Shown here piece by piece: positions 16,768 to 26,966 of a stretch of DNA of 64,000 nt (position 1 is its first letter; every line of letters begins with the position of its first letter). Source of the DNA: Zhuqueibacter pondensis (GTDB lineage Bacteria; Zhuqueibacterota; Zhuqueibacteria; Zhuqueibacterales; Zhuqueibacteraceae); the NCBI GenBank assembly GCA_034505955.1, contig JAPDQK010000004.1, positions 1 to 64,000 on the forward strand, in the 5' to 3' direction. The position numbers were made by a program, and so were the translations under genes. Under the pieces are notes generated by a model. It had not been told where the DNA came from. It searched no databases and saw only the letters and a list, made by a program, of their open reading frames with translations.

Positions 16768-19560
16768 ATGCCAAAATTTTTGAAGTGGTACCTCCTGATT
16801 CTCGTAATGCTTTTAGCCACAAGTTCGCTGGTCTTCTCCGGCACCACCGGCAAGATTGCCGGCAAGGTGACGGACAAAAGCACTGGCGAAGGATTGCCGG
16901 GCGCCAATGTCGTGCTTTTGGCGCAAATCAAAGATGGCAACGAAATTCCGCTGGATCGTCCGCTCGGTGCCGCCTCGGATTTGGATGGCAATTACGTTAT
17001 TATCAACATCCCACCGGGCAGATATGTGGTGCAAACCTCTTTTGTCGGCTACAGCACGATCAAAACGCGCGACGTTGTAGTGTCGATCGACGTGACCACT
17101 AAATTGGATTTTCCAATGACGGAAGAGGTTATTCAAGGCAGCGAAGTGGTGGTCGTCGCAGAGCGTGAGATTGTCAACAAGTCGATCACCTCTTCGCAAG
17201 CGAATATAGCGGCAGAACAGATTCAGACCCTGCCGGTGCAGGAGGTGGCGGAAGTCCTCAGATTGCAAGCTGGCGTTTCGGTCGATCGTGGCGGCGGCAT
17301 TCATATTCGCGGCGGCCGTTCCAGTGAAGTGGCTTACTTCGTCGATGGCGTGTCAGTGACCGATGTTTACAATGGCGGCTCCGCCGTGCGTGTCGAAAAT
17401 GAATCCGTGCAGGAGCTGCAGGTGATCAGTGGTACCTTCAATGCCGAGTTTGGAAACGTGATGTCCGGTGTCATCAATCTCGTGACCAAAGACGGCAGCC
17501 AGCAATATCATGGCAACGTCAATTTGTACGCCGGGGATTATGTCAGTGCGGACAAGGATTTGTATCTTGGCATCGATAAGATCGATCCTCTGGCAACGCA
17601 CAACGTGCAAGCCAGCTTGAGCGGCCCGGTGCCGGCGCTGGGCAGTAAACTCACCTTTTTTGCGACGGGGCGCTATTATTCCACTGATGGCTGGCTAAAT
17701 GGCCGGCGCATGTTCAATATTTATGGCGACACCCTCGGGGTGTTCGGCGGCAAAGATGGCAAAGAAGCCATCGGCGGGGAAATCGTGCCGATGAACACCC
17801 AGCAGAACTTCTCGGCGCAAGTGAAGCTGTCTTATAAATTATCGCCGTCGCTCAATCTCAAGTTGAGTCTGTTGGGAAACAATGATGAAAGTGCCAATTA
17901 CAATGGATTCTTCCGTTGGCTGCCGGATGCACGGCGCACCCATCATGACAATGGCTATAATGCCAATTTGCAAGTTACCCACGCGATCGGCGCGAGGTCC
18001 TTTTATACCCTCAATATTTCGCAGTTCTTCAAGAATTACAAGAATTATCTTTTTGAAAATCCCCTCGATTCCCGCTATCTGCATCCGGATTCCTTGCGCG
18101 AGCAATCGACTTATGATCTTGCGAACTCCGGCACCGAGAACGGCTTCTATGAGCGCGCAACCACGACCCAGCTCGTCAAATTCGATTACACCAATCAGAT
18201 CAATTTCGTGCATCAGCTCAAATTCGGTTTTGAAGCCAAAAGACACAAGCTCTTTGAAGAAAACATCAACATCGAGGCCTTGCGCGACGCCACCGGCGCA
18301 GAGATCGTGCCCTTTGTGCCGTCGATTCCGCCGCTGTCTTCACCCAATCACAATCGCTACACTTTCAAGCCGGTCGAATTCTCGGTTTATGCGCAAGATA
18401 AAATCGAATTCGAGAGTGTGGTCATCAATGCCGGCATGCGCTTCGACTATTTCGACTCCAAGGGTCTGGTGTTGGCCGATCCCAGCGACCCCAATGTCTA
18501 TCAACCGCAAAATGATCGTTATCAGGCGATGACTTTGGAACAGCGGCTGGCGAGCTGGTATAAGAAGCCTTCGGCCAAATATCAGCTCAGCCCGCGTTTC
18601 GGCATCGCTTATCCGATCACCGAGAAAGGCGCCATTCATTTTTCCTATGGCCATTTCCTGCAGATTCCTTCCTTTGAGTTGCTCTACCAAAATCCCGGCT
18701 TCAAGGTGCCAGTGGGCAGCGGAAATTACGGCATCTACGGCAATGCGGATTTGAAGCCGCAAAGAACCGTGATGTATGAGCTTGGTCTCAAGCAGCAGAT
18801 CGGGGAAAGCATCGGCATCGACATCACCGGCTTTTATCGCGACGTGCGCGATTGGGTGGGCACCAGTCCGCCGATTGAGACCGTTGGTGCGGGTGGGCAG
18901 GTACTTGCCGGGCGTACTTACTTCATCTACCGCAATCTCGATTACGCCAATGTTCGTGGCATTACCTTGACCCTGTCACAGGTGCGTTCGCGCACGCTGA
19001 CGTACTCCGTGGATTACACCTTCCAGGTTGCCGAAGGCAGCAATTCGGATCCGGGTGAGGAATTCAGCCGGCGCAACAGCAATGCCGAGCCGACGCAATT
19101 CATCGTGCCGCTCAACTGGGATCAACGGCATACCTTCAATGGCACCCTCACGTTTATGCAAAGTGGTTGGACCGGTAGTCTGCTGTGCCGTTATCATACC
19201 GGCTTACCCTACAGTCCGAGCACAGCCATCGCCGCCAATCGCGGCTTGAACGCCAATTTTGCTTTTTCACGCAACAGCCGCAATGCGCCCTATTTTCTGG
19301 TTTTTGATCTTCGACTGTCCAAAGTTTTGCGATTTGCCGGCATGGACTTCGCGTTTTTATGCAATGTGTACAACTTGTTCGACCGGCGCAATGAGATCAA
19401 TGTTTATACGGATTCCGGACGCGCCACCTATTCGCCGACGGAGTATCCATTGGCGTATCAAGCCACGATTCACAACAATACGGCCGAGGAATTTTTGCGG
19501 CAGCCCGACCGGTTCAGCGAGCCGCGCGAAGTACAGTTGGGAGTGAAGGTGAGTTTTTGA
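16768..19560 (+). CDS. TonB-dependent receptor of the putative alpha-glucan uptake locus
   Basis: 930 residues. It has a signal peptide (1-24, SSLVFSG), a carboxypeptidase-regulatory-like domain (about 27-115: GKVTDKSTGEGLPGANVVL, DLDGNYVIINIPPGRYVVQ), a plug (about 135-255: LRLQAGVSVDRGGGIHIRGG, VAYFVDGVSVTDVY, FGNVMSGVINLVTKDG) and a barrel ending in the canonical aromatic residue (LGVKVSF). A Shine-Dalgarno AAGGAGAG precedes the ATG. It opens a run that continues with a large secreted MopE-like protein, a PorV-like protein and a multi-module starch-binding-like protein. No SusD homologue is present. The organisation resembles TonB receptor/T9SS protein/PorV-like triplets of KSB1-type genomes. 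Maltodextrin is the likely ligand only by association. Confidence 0.93.
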   Translation: MPKFLKWYLLILVMLLATSSLVFSGTTGKIAGKVTDKSTGEGLPGANVVLLAQIKDGNEIPLDRPLGAASDLDGNYVIINIPPGRYVVQTSFVGYSTIKTRDVVVSIDVTTKLDFPMTEEVIQGSEVVVVAEREIVNKSITSSQANIAAEQIQTLPVQEVAEVLRLQAGVSVDRGGGIHIRGGRSSEVAYFVDGVSVTDVYNGGSAVRVENESVQELQVISGTFNAEFGNVMSGVINLVTKDGSQQYHGNVNLYAGDYVSADKDLYLGIDKIDPLATHNVQASLSGPVPALGSKLTFFATGRYYSTDGWLNGRRMFNIYGDTLGVFGGKDGKEAIGGEIVPMNTQQNFSAQVKLSYKLSPSLNLKLSLLGNNDESANYNGFFRWLPDARRTHHDNGYNANLQVTHAIGARSFYTLNISQFFKNYKNYLFENPLDSRYLHPDSLREQSTYDLANSGTENGFYERATTTQLVKFDYTNQINFVHQLKFGFEAKRHKLFEENINIEALRDATGAEIVPFVPSIPPLSSPNHNRYTFKPVEFSVYAQDKIEFESVVINAGMRFDYFDSKGLVLADPSDPNVYQPQNDRYQAMTLEQRLASWYKKPSAKYQLSPRFGIAYPITEKGAIHFSYGHFLQIPSFELLYQNPGFKVPVGSGNYGIYGNADLKPQRTVMYELGLKQQIGESIGIDITGFYRDVRDWVGTSPPIETVGAGGQVLAGRTYFIYRNLDYANVRGITLTLSQVRSRTLTYSVDYTFQVAEGSNSDPGEEFSRRNSNAEPTQFIVPLNWDQRHTFNGTLTFMQSGWTGSLLCRYHTGLPYSPSTAIAANRGLNANFAFSRNSRNAPYFLVFDLRLSKVLRFAGMDFAFLCNVYNLFDRRNEINVYTDSGRATYSPTEYPLAYQATIHNNTAEEFLRQPDRFSEPREVQLGVKVSF

Positions 19561-19602
19561 GTTGGAGTCGAGCTATAACAATCCAGCGAAATAAATGAAA
19601 TA

Positions 19603-19689
19603 TCATTCTGAAAGCCTGCCGCAGGCCAGGGAATCTTTTTACATTAAAAAGTAAAAAGGTTCCCTGCGGGCGTAGCCTGCGGAATGACA
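19603..19689. repeat. Dispersed palindromic repeat (MITE-like)
   Basis: TCATTCTG...GGGAATCTTTTTAC, a short centre, then GTAAAAAGGTTCCC...GGAATGAC forms a long imperfect inverted repeat of about 87 bp between two genes. A closely related core lies inside the element at 36001-36174, and a piece at 6811-6866. It may act as a transcript end or stabiliser between the receptor and the next gene. The flanking target-site duplication seen at the other copy is not evident here. Confidence 0.7.
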
Positions 19690-19706
19690 AACGGAGGAGT
19701 GATGAC

Positions 19707-22700
19707 ATGCGATTTTTGAAAACCTTGTTCTTGATGTTCATGTTACTACCATCGCTGGCGCTGGCGCAAAACCAGTACGTTCCGTCCAAGGAGCGCAGCG
19801 ATTTCAGCGAGCGCCGCAAGACATATACCAGCGCCAACTTGGTGGGCACGACCATTTTCAACTATGGCATCACCGGCCGCTCGGCCGCCCGGCCCGATGA
19901 GGTCTGTTACGAGTGGCCGGCGCATTCAGGGAAAATCTACATGGCCCTGACCTCGCCCATGTACGGTGCCGAAGTGAGAAAACCGGATAATTCTTTCCAA
20001 CGCATCATGACCGCTGCCTTGGGCAAGCCCGATCTCCAAGGTGGTTCGAGCTGGGAATTGCAGCCAATTACCGGCTACATCAACACGGCCTTGGGCAGCA
20101 AGGCGGCAGTGGCGAATCTGCTCGATAAAAGTTCCTGGCCGCCGGTTTGGCCGGACAAATTTGAAGACAAACTCGATCCGGGTTGGAAGGGAAGTTGGAA
20201 TGGTTTGTTTGGCAAAGTGCCGCCCGATCTTTCCGTCAAAACCGCGGATCAGGAGTTCTTCTTCAAAACCGGGGATGATCATTTTGACAAGTGGATCGGT
20301 GTTTTCCGTCCGGATCTGACCGACTCCAGCCGCTACGGGCTGGGTATTATCATGGAAACCCGCGTGCTGCAATGGTCCCAGGTCTTGGTGCAGGACGTGG
20401 TTTTCATCCTGCATTATTTCAAAAACGATGGCAGCAAGTTGCTCGAGCGTTTCGGTGTGAATATTCTGCTTGCCGATCTGGTCGGCGGTGACGGCAGCGA
20501 TGACATCGCCTATTTTTCACTGGCCACCGACGTGGCGTGGTCAACGGATGCGGACGGTATTGGTGATCGCTTTTTCGGCACCGATCCGGTCGGCGTGGTC
20601 GCCACCTCCTTTTTGGAGACGCCAGGAAATTTTACCGATGGTATCGACAACGATCTGGATGGTGAGGCAAACAGCCCAATTATTACGCCCGAGATCATTT
20701 CCGGTGAGCAACCCGATAATCTGATCGATGACAACGGCAACGGCCTCATCGACGAAGGCGAAATTCATTTACCGCGCACGACGCCAGTTTTCAACCCCGG
20801 AAACGGTTATGCCGATGGCATTGACAACGATAATGATGGAGAACCGGGCAGCCCGGTGGTGACCGCAGAGATGCTGGTTGGTGAAATTGCCAACAACGGC
20901 AAGGATGACAATGGCAACGGTCTGCGCGACGAGGGCCCGGAGGATGTCGGCAAGAAATACGCTGACAAAAAAGACAGCAATGGCAACGGCCTTGTCGATG
21001 AGGGGATCGACGAGATGATCGACGAGTCGCGCGAGGACGGTATTGATAACGATGGCGATTGGAATCCCATCACCGATGATGTCGGCCTCGACGGCCTGGC
21101 GGGCAGTGGTGATTTCGGCGAAAATGATGGCAAGCCGACCTCCGGCGCCGGTACCAATTTCCCCGGCGAGCCCAGCGTGGACAAAACCGACATCTCAGAG
21201 TCCGACCAAATTGGCTTTACGAATGTGCAATACGAAGGCTCCGGACAGCTCAATAGTAGCCTCGCCGATGATCGCGCCGCATATAGAAAATTCATCGTCC
21301 CGGGCATTGGCAATGTCGGCGGTGCCACCGGCGACTATAACCTGTTTGTCGGCGCCGGACTTTTCCCGATGCAGCCGGGCATTACCGAGCGCATTTCTTT
21401 GGCGGTGTGCATGGGCCAGGACACAACAGATGCGCTGTTGAACCGGAAAGCGGCACAAACCACCTATGACACCGATTATCAGTTTGCGCTGACACCGCTG
21501 GTCCCCACTCTCACAGCCGTTGCCGGTGATGGCGAGGTTCATCTTTATTGGGACGAGCTTGCAGAGCGCTCCTTCGATCGTTTCCTCTCGCGCCTGGGGG
21601 AAAATCCCTACGATTTCGAGGGCTACCGGATCTACCGTTCCACCGATGATGCCTGGGAAGATGTCTCGGTGATTACCGATGGAGCCGGTAACGTCACATT
21701 GCGCAAACCACTCATACAGTTTGATCTGGTGGATGGTATTTCCGGATATCATCCGGTGGATTTCAACGGTGTCAAATTTTATCTCGGCAATGAAACCGGT
21801 CTCGTTCATCACTATGTGGACAAGAACGTTGTCAATGGCCAACGCTATTTTTATGCCATCACCGCTTACGATCGCGGTTTGGTTGATCGCAATGAACCCA
21901 ATAAAGGCATTGCCCCGGGCGAATCGCCCATCTCCATCCAGCGGGACGAAGCCGGGAATTATACCCTCGGTCGTAATGTGGCGATTGTTACCCCGAATCC
22001 GCCGTCGGCAGGGTACAATGGCCCAACCACCAAGGTCGAGCATGTGGCTGGTTCTTCCTCTGGTCTCATTACAGTGAACTTGTTTGATCGCACTGCAATT
22101 CGGGATGGGCAGCGCTATCGTGTGACTTTTGAAGATACCACCATCGTGATCGTGGGCCGGGAGGATACGCTCAAGACCAAGAATTACTCGCTGATTCGGC
22201 TTCCAGATGTGGTGTTGCTATCACGCAGCAAACTGAACAGTGACCTTGTTGCCGACGGGTTCTTTTTGCAGTTTGCCAACGAGCCGCAAGTGGCGCCGGA
22301 TCTCACCCGCACCAAATGGCGGCCAAATGGCGATAAAATTCACCGTCCGGATTTTCGTATTCCAACCGTGGGTTTCAGCAAAGGCAAGAAGGTGGCATAT
22401 GATTATGAAGTCATCGTCGGCAACACCGCACTGGATACTTCCTCTGTCATTGATTTCGGCGGACTGCGGTTCACGGAAATGCCGGTGAATTTCAAAGTTC
22501 ACAACATTACTCTCAACAAACCCATTGAATTTGCCTTTATCGATTCCGATCCCACGGGCAGCACCCCGAATCTGGCCCTCTTTTCGCGTACGAAGAACCG
22601 GCAAGACGCCATCTTTTTCATTGAGAATGTCGGCGGCACGCGTACCGTGACTTGGTTCGCCGGCTTTGCCACGACTTTTGTCGATACCTTGCGTAATCCG

Positions 22701-23126
22701 CAAGGCGGGGATACCTTGCGCTGCGTCACCTCCAAGCCCTTCCTCAGCAGCGATGTCTATGAATTTACCATGGTGGGCGAGAAGACTGATAATGCCAAAG
22801 CCGCGCAGGAGCTGTCACGGATTCGGGTGGTGCCCAATCCGTACGTGGCGGCAGCTTCGTGGGAACCGCGGAATCTGTACAGTTCCGGCCGCGGCCCGCG
22901 CTCGATTCATTTCAACCATTTGCCGCAAAAATGCACGATTCGAATTTTCAACGTTGCCGGCGAATTGGTTGATACCATCGAACATGAATCCACCGCCGGC
23001 AACGGCACCGCGGAGTGGGATCTGTTGAGCCGTGACAATCTGTCGATCTCTTACGGAATTTATATTTTCCACGTGGATGCTCCCGGCATCGGGGAGTACA
23101 TTGGAAAGTTTGCGGTGATCAAATAA
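19707..23126 (+). CDS. Large secreted protein: MopE-like acidic repeats, FN3-like region, FlgD-like sorting tail
   Basis: 1139 residues with a signal peptide (1-21, PSLALAQ) and a strong Shine-Dalgarno GGAGG. Residues about 310-480 contain repeated Asp/Asn/Gly calcium-loop motifs (DGIDNDLDGE, DNGNGLIDEGE, DGIDNDNDGE, DSNGNGLVDEG), as in MopE-like surface proteins. A fibronectin III-like stretch follows (about 600-720: VHLYWDELAERSFD, YEGYRIYRSTDD-like DFEGYRIYRSTDD, FYAITAYDRGLVD). The C-terminal 75 residues (IRIFNVAGELVDTIEHE, GIYIFHVDAPG, GKFAVIK) are a FlgD-like Ig domain of the type used for T9SS sorting. It sits between the TonB receptor and the PorV-like gene and is likely the surface-exposed partner of the receptor, taking the place of SusD. 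No enzyme signature was found. Confidence 0.85.
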   Translation: MRFLKTLFLMFMLLPSLALAQNQYVPSKERSDFSERRKTYTSANLVGTTIFNYGITGRSAARPDEVCYEWPAHSGKIYMALTSPMYGAEVRKPDNSFQRIMTAALGKPDLQGGSSWELQPITGYINTALGSKAAVANLLDKSSWPPVWPDKFEDKLDPGWKGSWNGLFGKVPPDLSVKTADQEFFFKTGDDHFDKWIGVFRPDLTDSSRYGLGIIMETRVLQWSQVLVQDVVFILHYFKNDGSKLLERFGVNILLADLVGGDGSDDIAYFSLATDVAWSTDADGIGDRFFGTDPVGVVATSFLETPGNFTDGIDNDLDGEANSPIITPEIISGEQPDNLIDDNGNGLIDEGEIHLPRTTPVFNPGNGYADGIDNDNDGEPGSPVVTAEMLVGEIANNGKDDNGNGLRDEGPEDVGKKYADKKDSNGNGLVDEGIDEMIDESREDGIDNDGDWNPITDDVGLDGLAGSGDFGENDGKPTSGAGTNFPGEPSVDKTDISESDQIGFTNVQYEGSGQLNSSLADDRAAYRKFIVPGIGNVGGATGDYNLFVGAGLFPMQPGITERISLAVCMGQDTTDALLNRKAAQTTYDTDYQFALTPLVPTLTAVAGDGEVHLYWDELAERSFDRFLSRLGENPYDFEGYRIYRSTDDAWEDVSVITDGAGNVTLRKPLIQFDLVDGISGYHPVDFNGVKFYLGNETGLVHHYVDKNVVNGQRYFYAITAYDRGLVDRNEPNKGIAPGESPISIQRDEAGNYTLGRNVAIVTPNPPSAGYNGPTTKVEHVAGSSSGLITVNLFDRTAIRDGQRYRVTFEDTTIVIVGREDTLKTKNYSLIRLPDVVLLSRSKLNSDLVADGFFLQFANEPQVAPDLTRTKWRPNGDKIHRPDFRIPTVGFSKGKKVAYDYEVIVGNTALDTSSVIDFGGLRFTEMPVNFKVHNITLNKPIEFAFIDSDPTGSTPNLALFSRTKNRQDAIFFIENVGGTRTVTWFAGFATTFVDTLRNPQGGDTLRCVTSKPFLSSDVYEFTMVGEKTDNAKAAQELSRIRVVPNPYVAAASWEPRNLYSSGRGPRSIHFNHLPQKCTIRIFNVAGELVDTIEHESTAGNGTAEWDLLSRDNLSISYGIYIFHVDAPGIGEYIGKFAVIK

Positions 23127-23127
23127 G

Positions 23128-23150
23128 CCCGCCTGGGCGGGATTTCATTT
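23128..23150 (+). terminator. GC-rich hairpin directly after the stop codon
   Basis: CCCGCC-TG-GGCGGG (23128-23141) begins 2 nt after the TAA at 23124-23126 and is followed by the moderately T-rich ATTTCATTT. The next gene begins only about 40 bp later, so this may be a partial terminator or an mRNA-processing/stability element that lowers expression of the downstream gene. Confidence 0.45.
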
Positions 23151-23187
23151 CTGAGCCTGATGATTTATCTTTTGCACGGAGCATAAA

Positions 23188-24225
23188 ATGAAAAAGCTCT
23201 TGACCTTCACATTGACAGTCGCTATTTTGATTCTTGCTGAATGGATTCTGCCGGTCGCCGGCCAGGACCATGTCACCAAAGTCGGCACCACCTCGGCAAA
23301 ATTTCTGACCATACCAGTGGGCGCGCGCGCCACGGCGATGGGCGGTGCTTTTGTCGCGCTGTCCAACGATGCCAGCGCCACCTATTGGAATCCCGGTGCC
23401 CTCAGCCGGATGACCAAGAACGAGCTTTATTTCATGCATTCGGATTATTTCGCCGATCTCTCATTGGAATACATTACCATGGTGTTTTCGTGGGAGAATT
23501 TTGGCGCCGTCGGCGTGAGCGTGACTTCGTTGAATATGGACGAAATGCTGGTCACCACCGTGGATGATCCGGAGGGTTCTTCGGGCGCGACTTTTGATGC
23601 CGGCAGTTTTGCGATTGGCATCAGCTACAGTCGCAATTTGACCGATAGATTCTCCATCGGTGGCACGTTCAAATACATTTCCGAGGCCATTGCCAATTCG
23701 AGAGCCAGCGGAATTGCCGTTGATGTGGGAACGATGTTTACGACGCCGTTTCGTGACATCCGCCTGGGCGTCAGCGTTTCCAATTTCGGGCAGAAACTGC
23801 AAATCACCGGAGAAGATTTGCTGGTGCAAAAAGACATCGCGCCTTTGCAAAACGGCAACAATGAAACGGTCAACGCCAATTTGGCTACCGACCATTTTGA
23901 TTTGCCATTGAATTTGCGCATCGGACTGGCTTATGATGTCTTCAAAGCCACGAACAATCGCTTGACCGTTGCGGTGGATGGTTTGCATCCCAACGATAAT
24001 ACCGAGAGCATCAATGCCGGAGCCGAATATGCACTTTTCAATGAGCGCTTTTTCCTGCGCGGCGGCTACCGCAATCTCCTGCTCGAAGATAGCGAAAATT
24101 CTTACACAGCCGGTTTTGGTCTGCGTTACGCTTCGGAGCGCATCACCCTGCGATTGGATTATGCTTATGCCGATTTGAAGCATTTGCAGGGCATTCATCA
24201 GTTCGGATTCGCGCTGGCGTTTTAG
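23188..24225 (+). CDS. PorV/PorQ-family outer-membrane beta-barrel protein
   Basis: 345 residues with a signal peptide (1-25). The diagnostic start of the mature protein is KVGTTSAKFLTIPVGARATA, then MGGAFVALSNDASATYWNPG, as in the PorV/UPF0164 family of FadL-like barrels. PorV in T9SS organisms shuttles cargo from the translocon to the attachment complex, and paralogues often sit beside individual T9SS substrates. Here it lies 60 bp after one FlgD-tailed protein and upstream of a second T9SS-tailed protein, so a dedicated export or anchoring role for those two is likely. A passive channel for hydrophobic or sugar ligands is the alternative. The barrel ends with FGFALAF, a normal outer-membrane terminus. 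Confidence 0.88.
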   Translation: MKKLLTFTLTVAILILAEWILPVAGQDHVTKVGTTSAKFLTIPVGARATAMGGAFVALSNDASATYWNPGALSRMTKNELYFMHSDYFADLSLEYITMVFSWENFGAVGVSVTSLNMDEMLVTTVDDPEGSSGATFDAGSFAIGISYSRNLTDRFSIGGTFKYISEAIANSRASGIAVDVGTMFTTPFRDIRLGVSVSNFGQKLQITGEDLLVQKDIAPLQNGNNETVNANLATDHFDLPLNLRIGLAYDVFKATNNRLTVAVDGLHPNDNTESINAGAEYALFNERFFLRGGYRNLLLEDSENSYTAGFGLRYASERITLRLDYAYADLKHLQGIHQFGFALAF

Positions 24226-24238
24226 CAGGGGTTGCGGA

Positions 24239-24303
24239 AGCAGTCGGCAGCAGCAGTCCCTGGAGTGGCCGGAGTGACACCTGCCACATCCGACTGCTGT
24301 TTT
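24239..24303 (+). terminator. Inverted repeat after the PorV-like gene
   Basis: AGCAGTCGG (24239-24247) pairs with CCGACTGCT (24290-24298), followed by GTTTTG. The loop is long (about 42 nt). It would close the receptor-MopE-PorV transcript before the starch-binding-like gene, which then needs its own promoter in the remaining 210 bp. A TATAAC box lies at 24462-24467 but without a clear -35. Confidence 0.45.
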
Positions 24304-24514
24304 GATTACGTACTCATTTCAGAAGGGAGGTGATGCAAGACTGTAATCGTTGCGGTTGAAGAACTTTGAGAATGCACGGGCCGCCGCAGCTTCATATTGC
24401 CAAAAACATGAAGCGGTGGCAGCACTTCATTGGGGGAGGATGGGGTGCTCAACAGGTGTATTATAACGATGGAAGTATTCAAAGTGTACGTGTAAAACAA
24501 TTCAGGAGGTTTTC

Positions 24515-26836
24515 ATGAGGCGAATTGGTTTTGGTATTGTGATGGCGCTGCTGCTGGTGGGATCAAGCTTTGCACAGGGACAGGTGGCGTCAGTCTTGGG
24601 TGTTAATCCCGTCACCTTCCAGGTGGATATGAGCATTCAGAAGCAGCTCAACAAATTCTCACCAACCACGCAGATTGTCGTCATTCGCGGCAACTTTATT
24701 AATGAAGCTGATCCCACACTGGAAGATTGGAAAGGGAACATCTTCGAGCTTTCTCCCAGCCAGGGTAATCCGGATGTTTACACTCTGGTTGTCAATCTTC
24801 CCGATAATGTGGTAGGGACGGAATTCGAATTCAAGTATGTGATTGACGAAGTCACGGCCCGCGGTGACAAAACCACACAAGGCGGCAATTGGGAGAGCAT
24901 CGACAACCGCAAGTTTACCTTGCAGGCCGGCGGCCAGGTGCTGGACAAGGTGTTTTTCAACAACCAGTCACAGGTCGGGGTCGAAACGTTTGTGACATTC
25001 AAAGTAAAAATGAACGTGATGAAGGAAGTCGGCTTCTTTGACCCGACGGCTCAAACCGTGCACGTTCGCGGCAGTTTCAATGGCTGGGGTGACGGGAGTG
25101 ATTTGGCCGATCCCGACGGCGATCTGACTTATGAAGGCAGGTTTAATGTCGGTAGCACCAGCCCGATCAAGTACAAATTTGTGGTCAAGAAAGGCACCGC
25201 GGTCACGTGGGAAGACAACATCGGTGATCGCGTACTCAATCTTGTCGGCACAGAGATGGTGCTCAATCCGGTTGAATGGACGGACGGTGTTCAATTCCGT
25301 GTGAACATGTCCGCGCCCATCAACACCGGTCTGTTTAATCCGGCCACACAATTTGTTTCCATTGCCGGCGGCTTCAATGATTGGCTGGGAACCGCCCTCG
25401 GCATTTCCAATGGCGACTCGGCCACCGCCAGGAAGTATGAGTTGAAAGATCCGGACGGCGACAAGGTTTATGTAGCCAACATCGAAGTCGGCAAGGCCAC
25501 CAACAAATTCAAATTTACCATCAACAACAACTCGAATGGTAAGATTGCGACTTGGGAAGGCCATGCCGATCGCTCGATTGATTTGAAAACTGCCACCCTT
25601 GCCAAACCCACCAACGTGGAATTGCCGTGGGACGGTGACCCCGGCGTTGCCGTGACCGGTACCGTATTGTTCCAAGTGGATATTTCACCGTTGCGGGACA
25701 ATGGCATCTTTAACGAAGCCGAAGGTGATACCCTGCAAGTGCGTGGCGAGTTCAATGGCTGGAGCGATGCCGATCCCGCGACCTCGATCATGCGCCAGTC
25801 GTTCCTGAACCCGAACATTTATGACCTTCCCATTACGTTGCTGAAAGTACCGGGATCCAAACTGGCCTACAAATTTTACATCAAATTCAATTTCAAACGC
25901 GCGTTGTGGGCTGGTATCGCGAATCCCAACCCGGACTGGGGATATGAGGAACCCGGCTCAACCGGCGGCGGCAACCGCACTTTTGTATTCAGCGGTGAAC
26001 CACAACAAGTGTTGGACCCCGTGCCTTATAAAGATATCTACGATTTCATCCCGGCAGGCGTCGAGGTGACCTACAATTTCGTTGCGGATATGCGCTGCTA
26101 TTTGCGCGACCCGGCGAACCTTGCGGATAAAAATACGGACACCCTGCGTGCACATGTCCAGGATATCGTATGGCACATCTTCAACGGCACTCGTCAGTAC
26201 CAGGATGCCAATAATCTCAAAGGCGTCACTCCGTTCAATTTTACCGATACCGATGGTGACAGCGTTTATACCCTGGCGTTGAAAACAAAGGGTCTCAACC
26301 AAAACTGGGTGCAATACAAACTGAGATGGGAAGGCATTGAAGAGAGCGCGCCCGGCTTTGAATACGGCCGTCGCCGAGTACGCTATGTGCGTCGCGATGC
26401 CAGTGGCAACTTCCTGCCCAGCTACCAGATGGGCGTGGATTACTTCAGCACCACGACGGATCCGCTGCCCATCGAGACGCCAACCAGCGGTGTGATCAAC
26501 GACGATGCTCCGTGCACCATCACCAGTGTTCTGGAGCGAATTGGTGATAAAATTCCGAACACCTACTCTTTGGGCCAGAACTATCCGAACCCGTTCAATC
26601 CGACGACGACGTTCGAATATAGTGTGCCCAAGAGTGGTCATGTGAGCATCACGCTCTACAATGCGTTGGGTCAGAAAGTTGCCGATTTGGTGGATGAAGT
26701 CCAGCAGGCTGGCACTTACAAAGTGACCGTCGATCTCGGTGACTTGAGCCGGTCGAGTTTGGCCACCGGTGTATATATCTACAAAATGAAGGTTGGCAAT
26801 TTCCAAACCTCGCGCCGGATGATGTTCATGAAGTGA
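24515..26836 (+). CDS. Secreted multi-module starch-binding-like protein with T9SS sorting domain
   Basis: 773 residues with a signal peptide (1-21, GSSFAQG) and Shine-Dalgarno AGGAGG. It has five tandem Ig-like modules of the SusE/SusF or CBM20/48-like type. Each begins with a similar strand: FQVDMS (about 33), FKVKMN (about 165), FRVNMS (about 265), FQVDIS (about 390) and YNFVADM (about 525). They share VHVRGSFNGWGD, VSIAGGFNDW and LQVRGEFNGWSD, the turn found in starch-binding modules. The C-terminal 85 residues are a textbook T9SS type A tail (YSLGQNYPNPFNPTTTFEYS, VSITLYNALGQKV, TGVYIYKMKVG). It should be displayed on the cell surface to hold alpha-glucan for the GH13 enzyme encoded 2.4 kb downstream. 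Confidence 0.9.
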   Translation: MRRIGFGIVMALLLVGSSFAQGQVASVLGVNPVTFQVDMSIQKQLNKFSPTTQIVVIRGNFINEADPTLEDWKGNIFELSPSQGNPDVYTLVVNLPDNVVGTEFEFKYVIDEVTARGDKTTQGGNWESIDNRKFTLQAGGQVLDKVFFNNQSQVGVETFVTFKVKMNVMKEVGFFDPTAQTVHVRGSFNGWGDGSDLADPDGDLTYEGRFNVGSTSPIKYKFVVKKGTAVTWEDNIGDRVLNLVGTEMVLNPVEWTDGVQFRVNMSAPINTGLFNPATQFVSIAGGFNDWLGTALGISNGDSATARKYELKDPDGDKVYVANIEVGKATNKFKFTINNNSNGKIATWEGHADRSIDLKTATLAKPTNVELPWDGDPGVAVTGTVLFQVDISPLRDNGIFNEAEGDTLQVRGEFNGWSDADPATSIMRQSFLNPNIYDLPITLLKVPGSKLAYKFYIKFNFKRALWAGIANPNPDWGYEEPGSTGGGNRTFVFSGEPQQVLDPVPYKDIYDFIPAGVEVTYNFVADMRCYLRDPANLADKNTDTLRAHVQDIVWHIFNGTRQYQDANNLKGVTPFNFTDTDGDSVYTLALKTKGLNQNWVQYKLRWEGIEESAPGFEYGRRRVRYVRRDASGNFLPSYQMGVDYFSTTTDPLPIETPTSGVINDDAPCTITSVLERIGDKIPNTYSLGQNYPNPFNPTTTFEYSVPKSGHVSITLYNALGQKVADLVDEVQQAGTYKVTVDLGDLSRSSLATGVYIYKMKVGNFQTSRRMMFMK

Positions 26837-26966
26837 GTTTGCAGTAGTGCCTCAGGCACACGGCATTCGGCAACGGACAGTCTCGTTGGCTGAATGTTGG
26901 CTGCTCGTGCTCATACTCGCCTTTGGAACTCATCACAGCGAGTAAGCGCAGGTGAGGAATTTTTGT

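Noticed and set aside
21195..22043. 282-codon minus-strand frame (and a similar one at 25958-26806)
   Set aside because: Both are shadows of the secreted T9SS proteins on the plus strand.
24322..24359. GGGAGGTG followed by ATG CAA GAC TGT... (8-codon leader peptide) upstream of the starch-binding-like gene
   Set aside because: The ribosome site is too close to the ATG, and no attenuator hairpin follows; probably chance.
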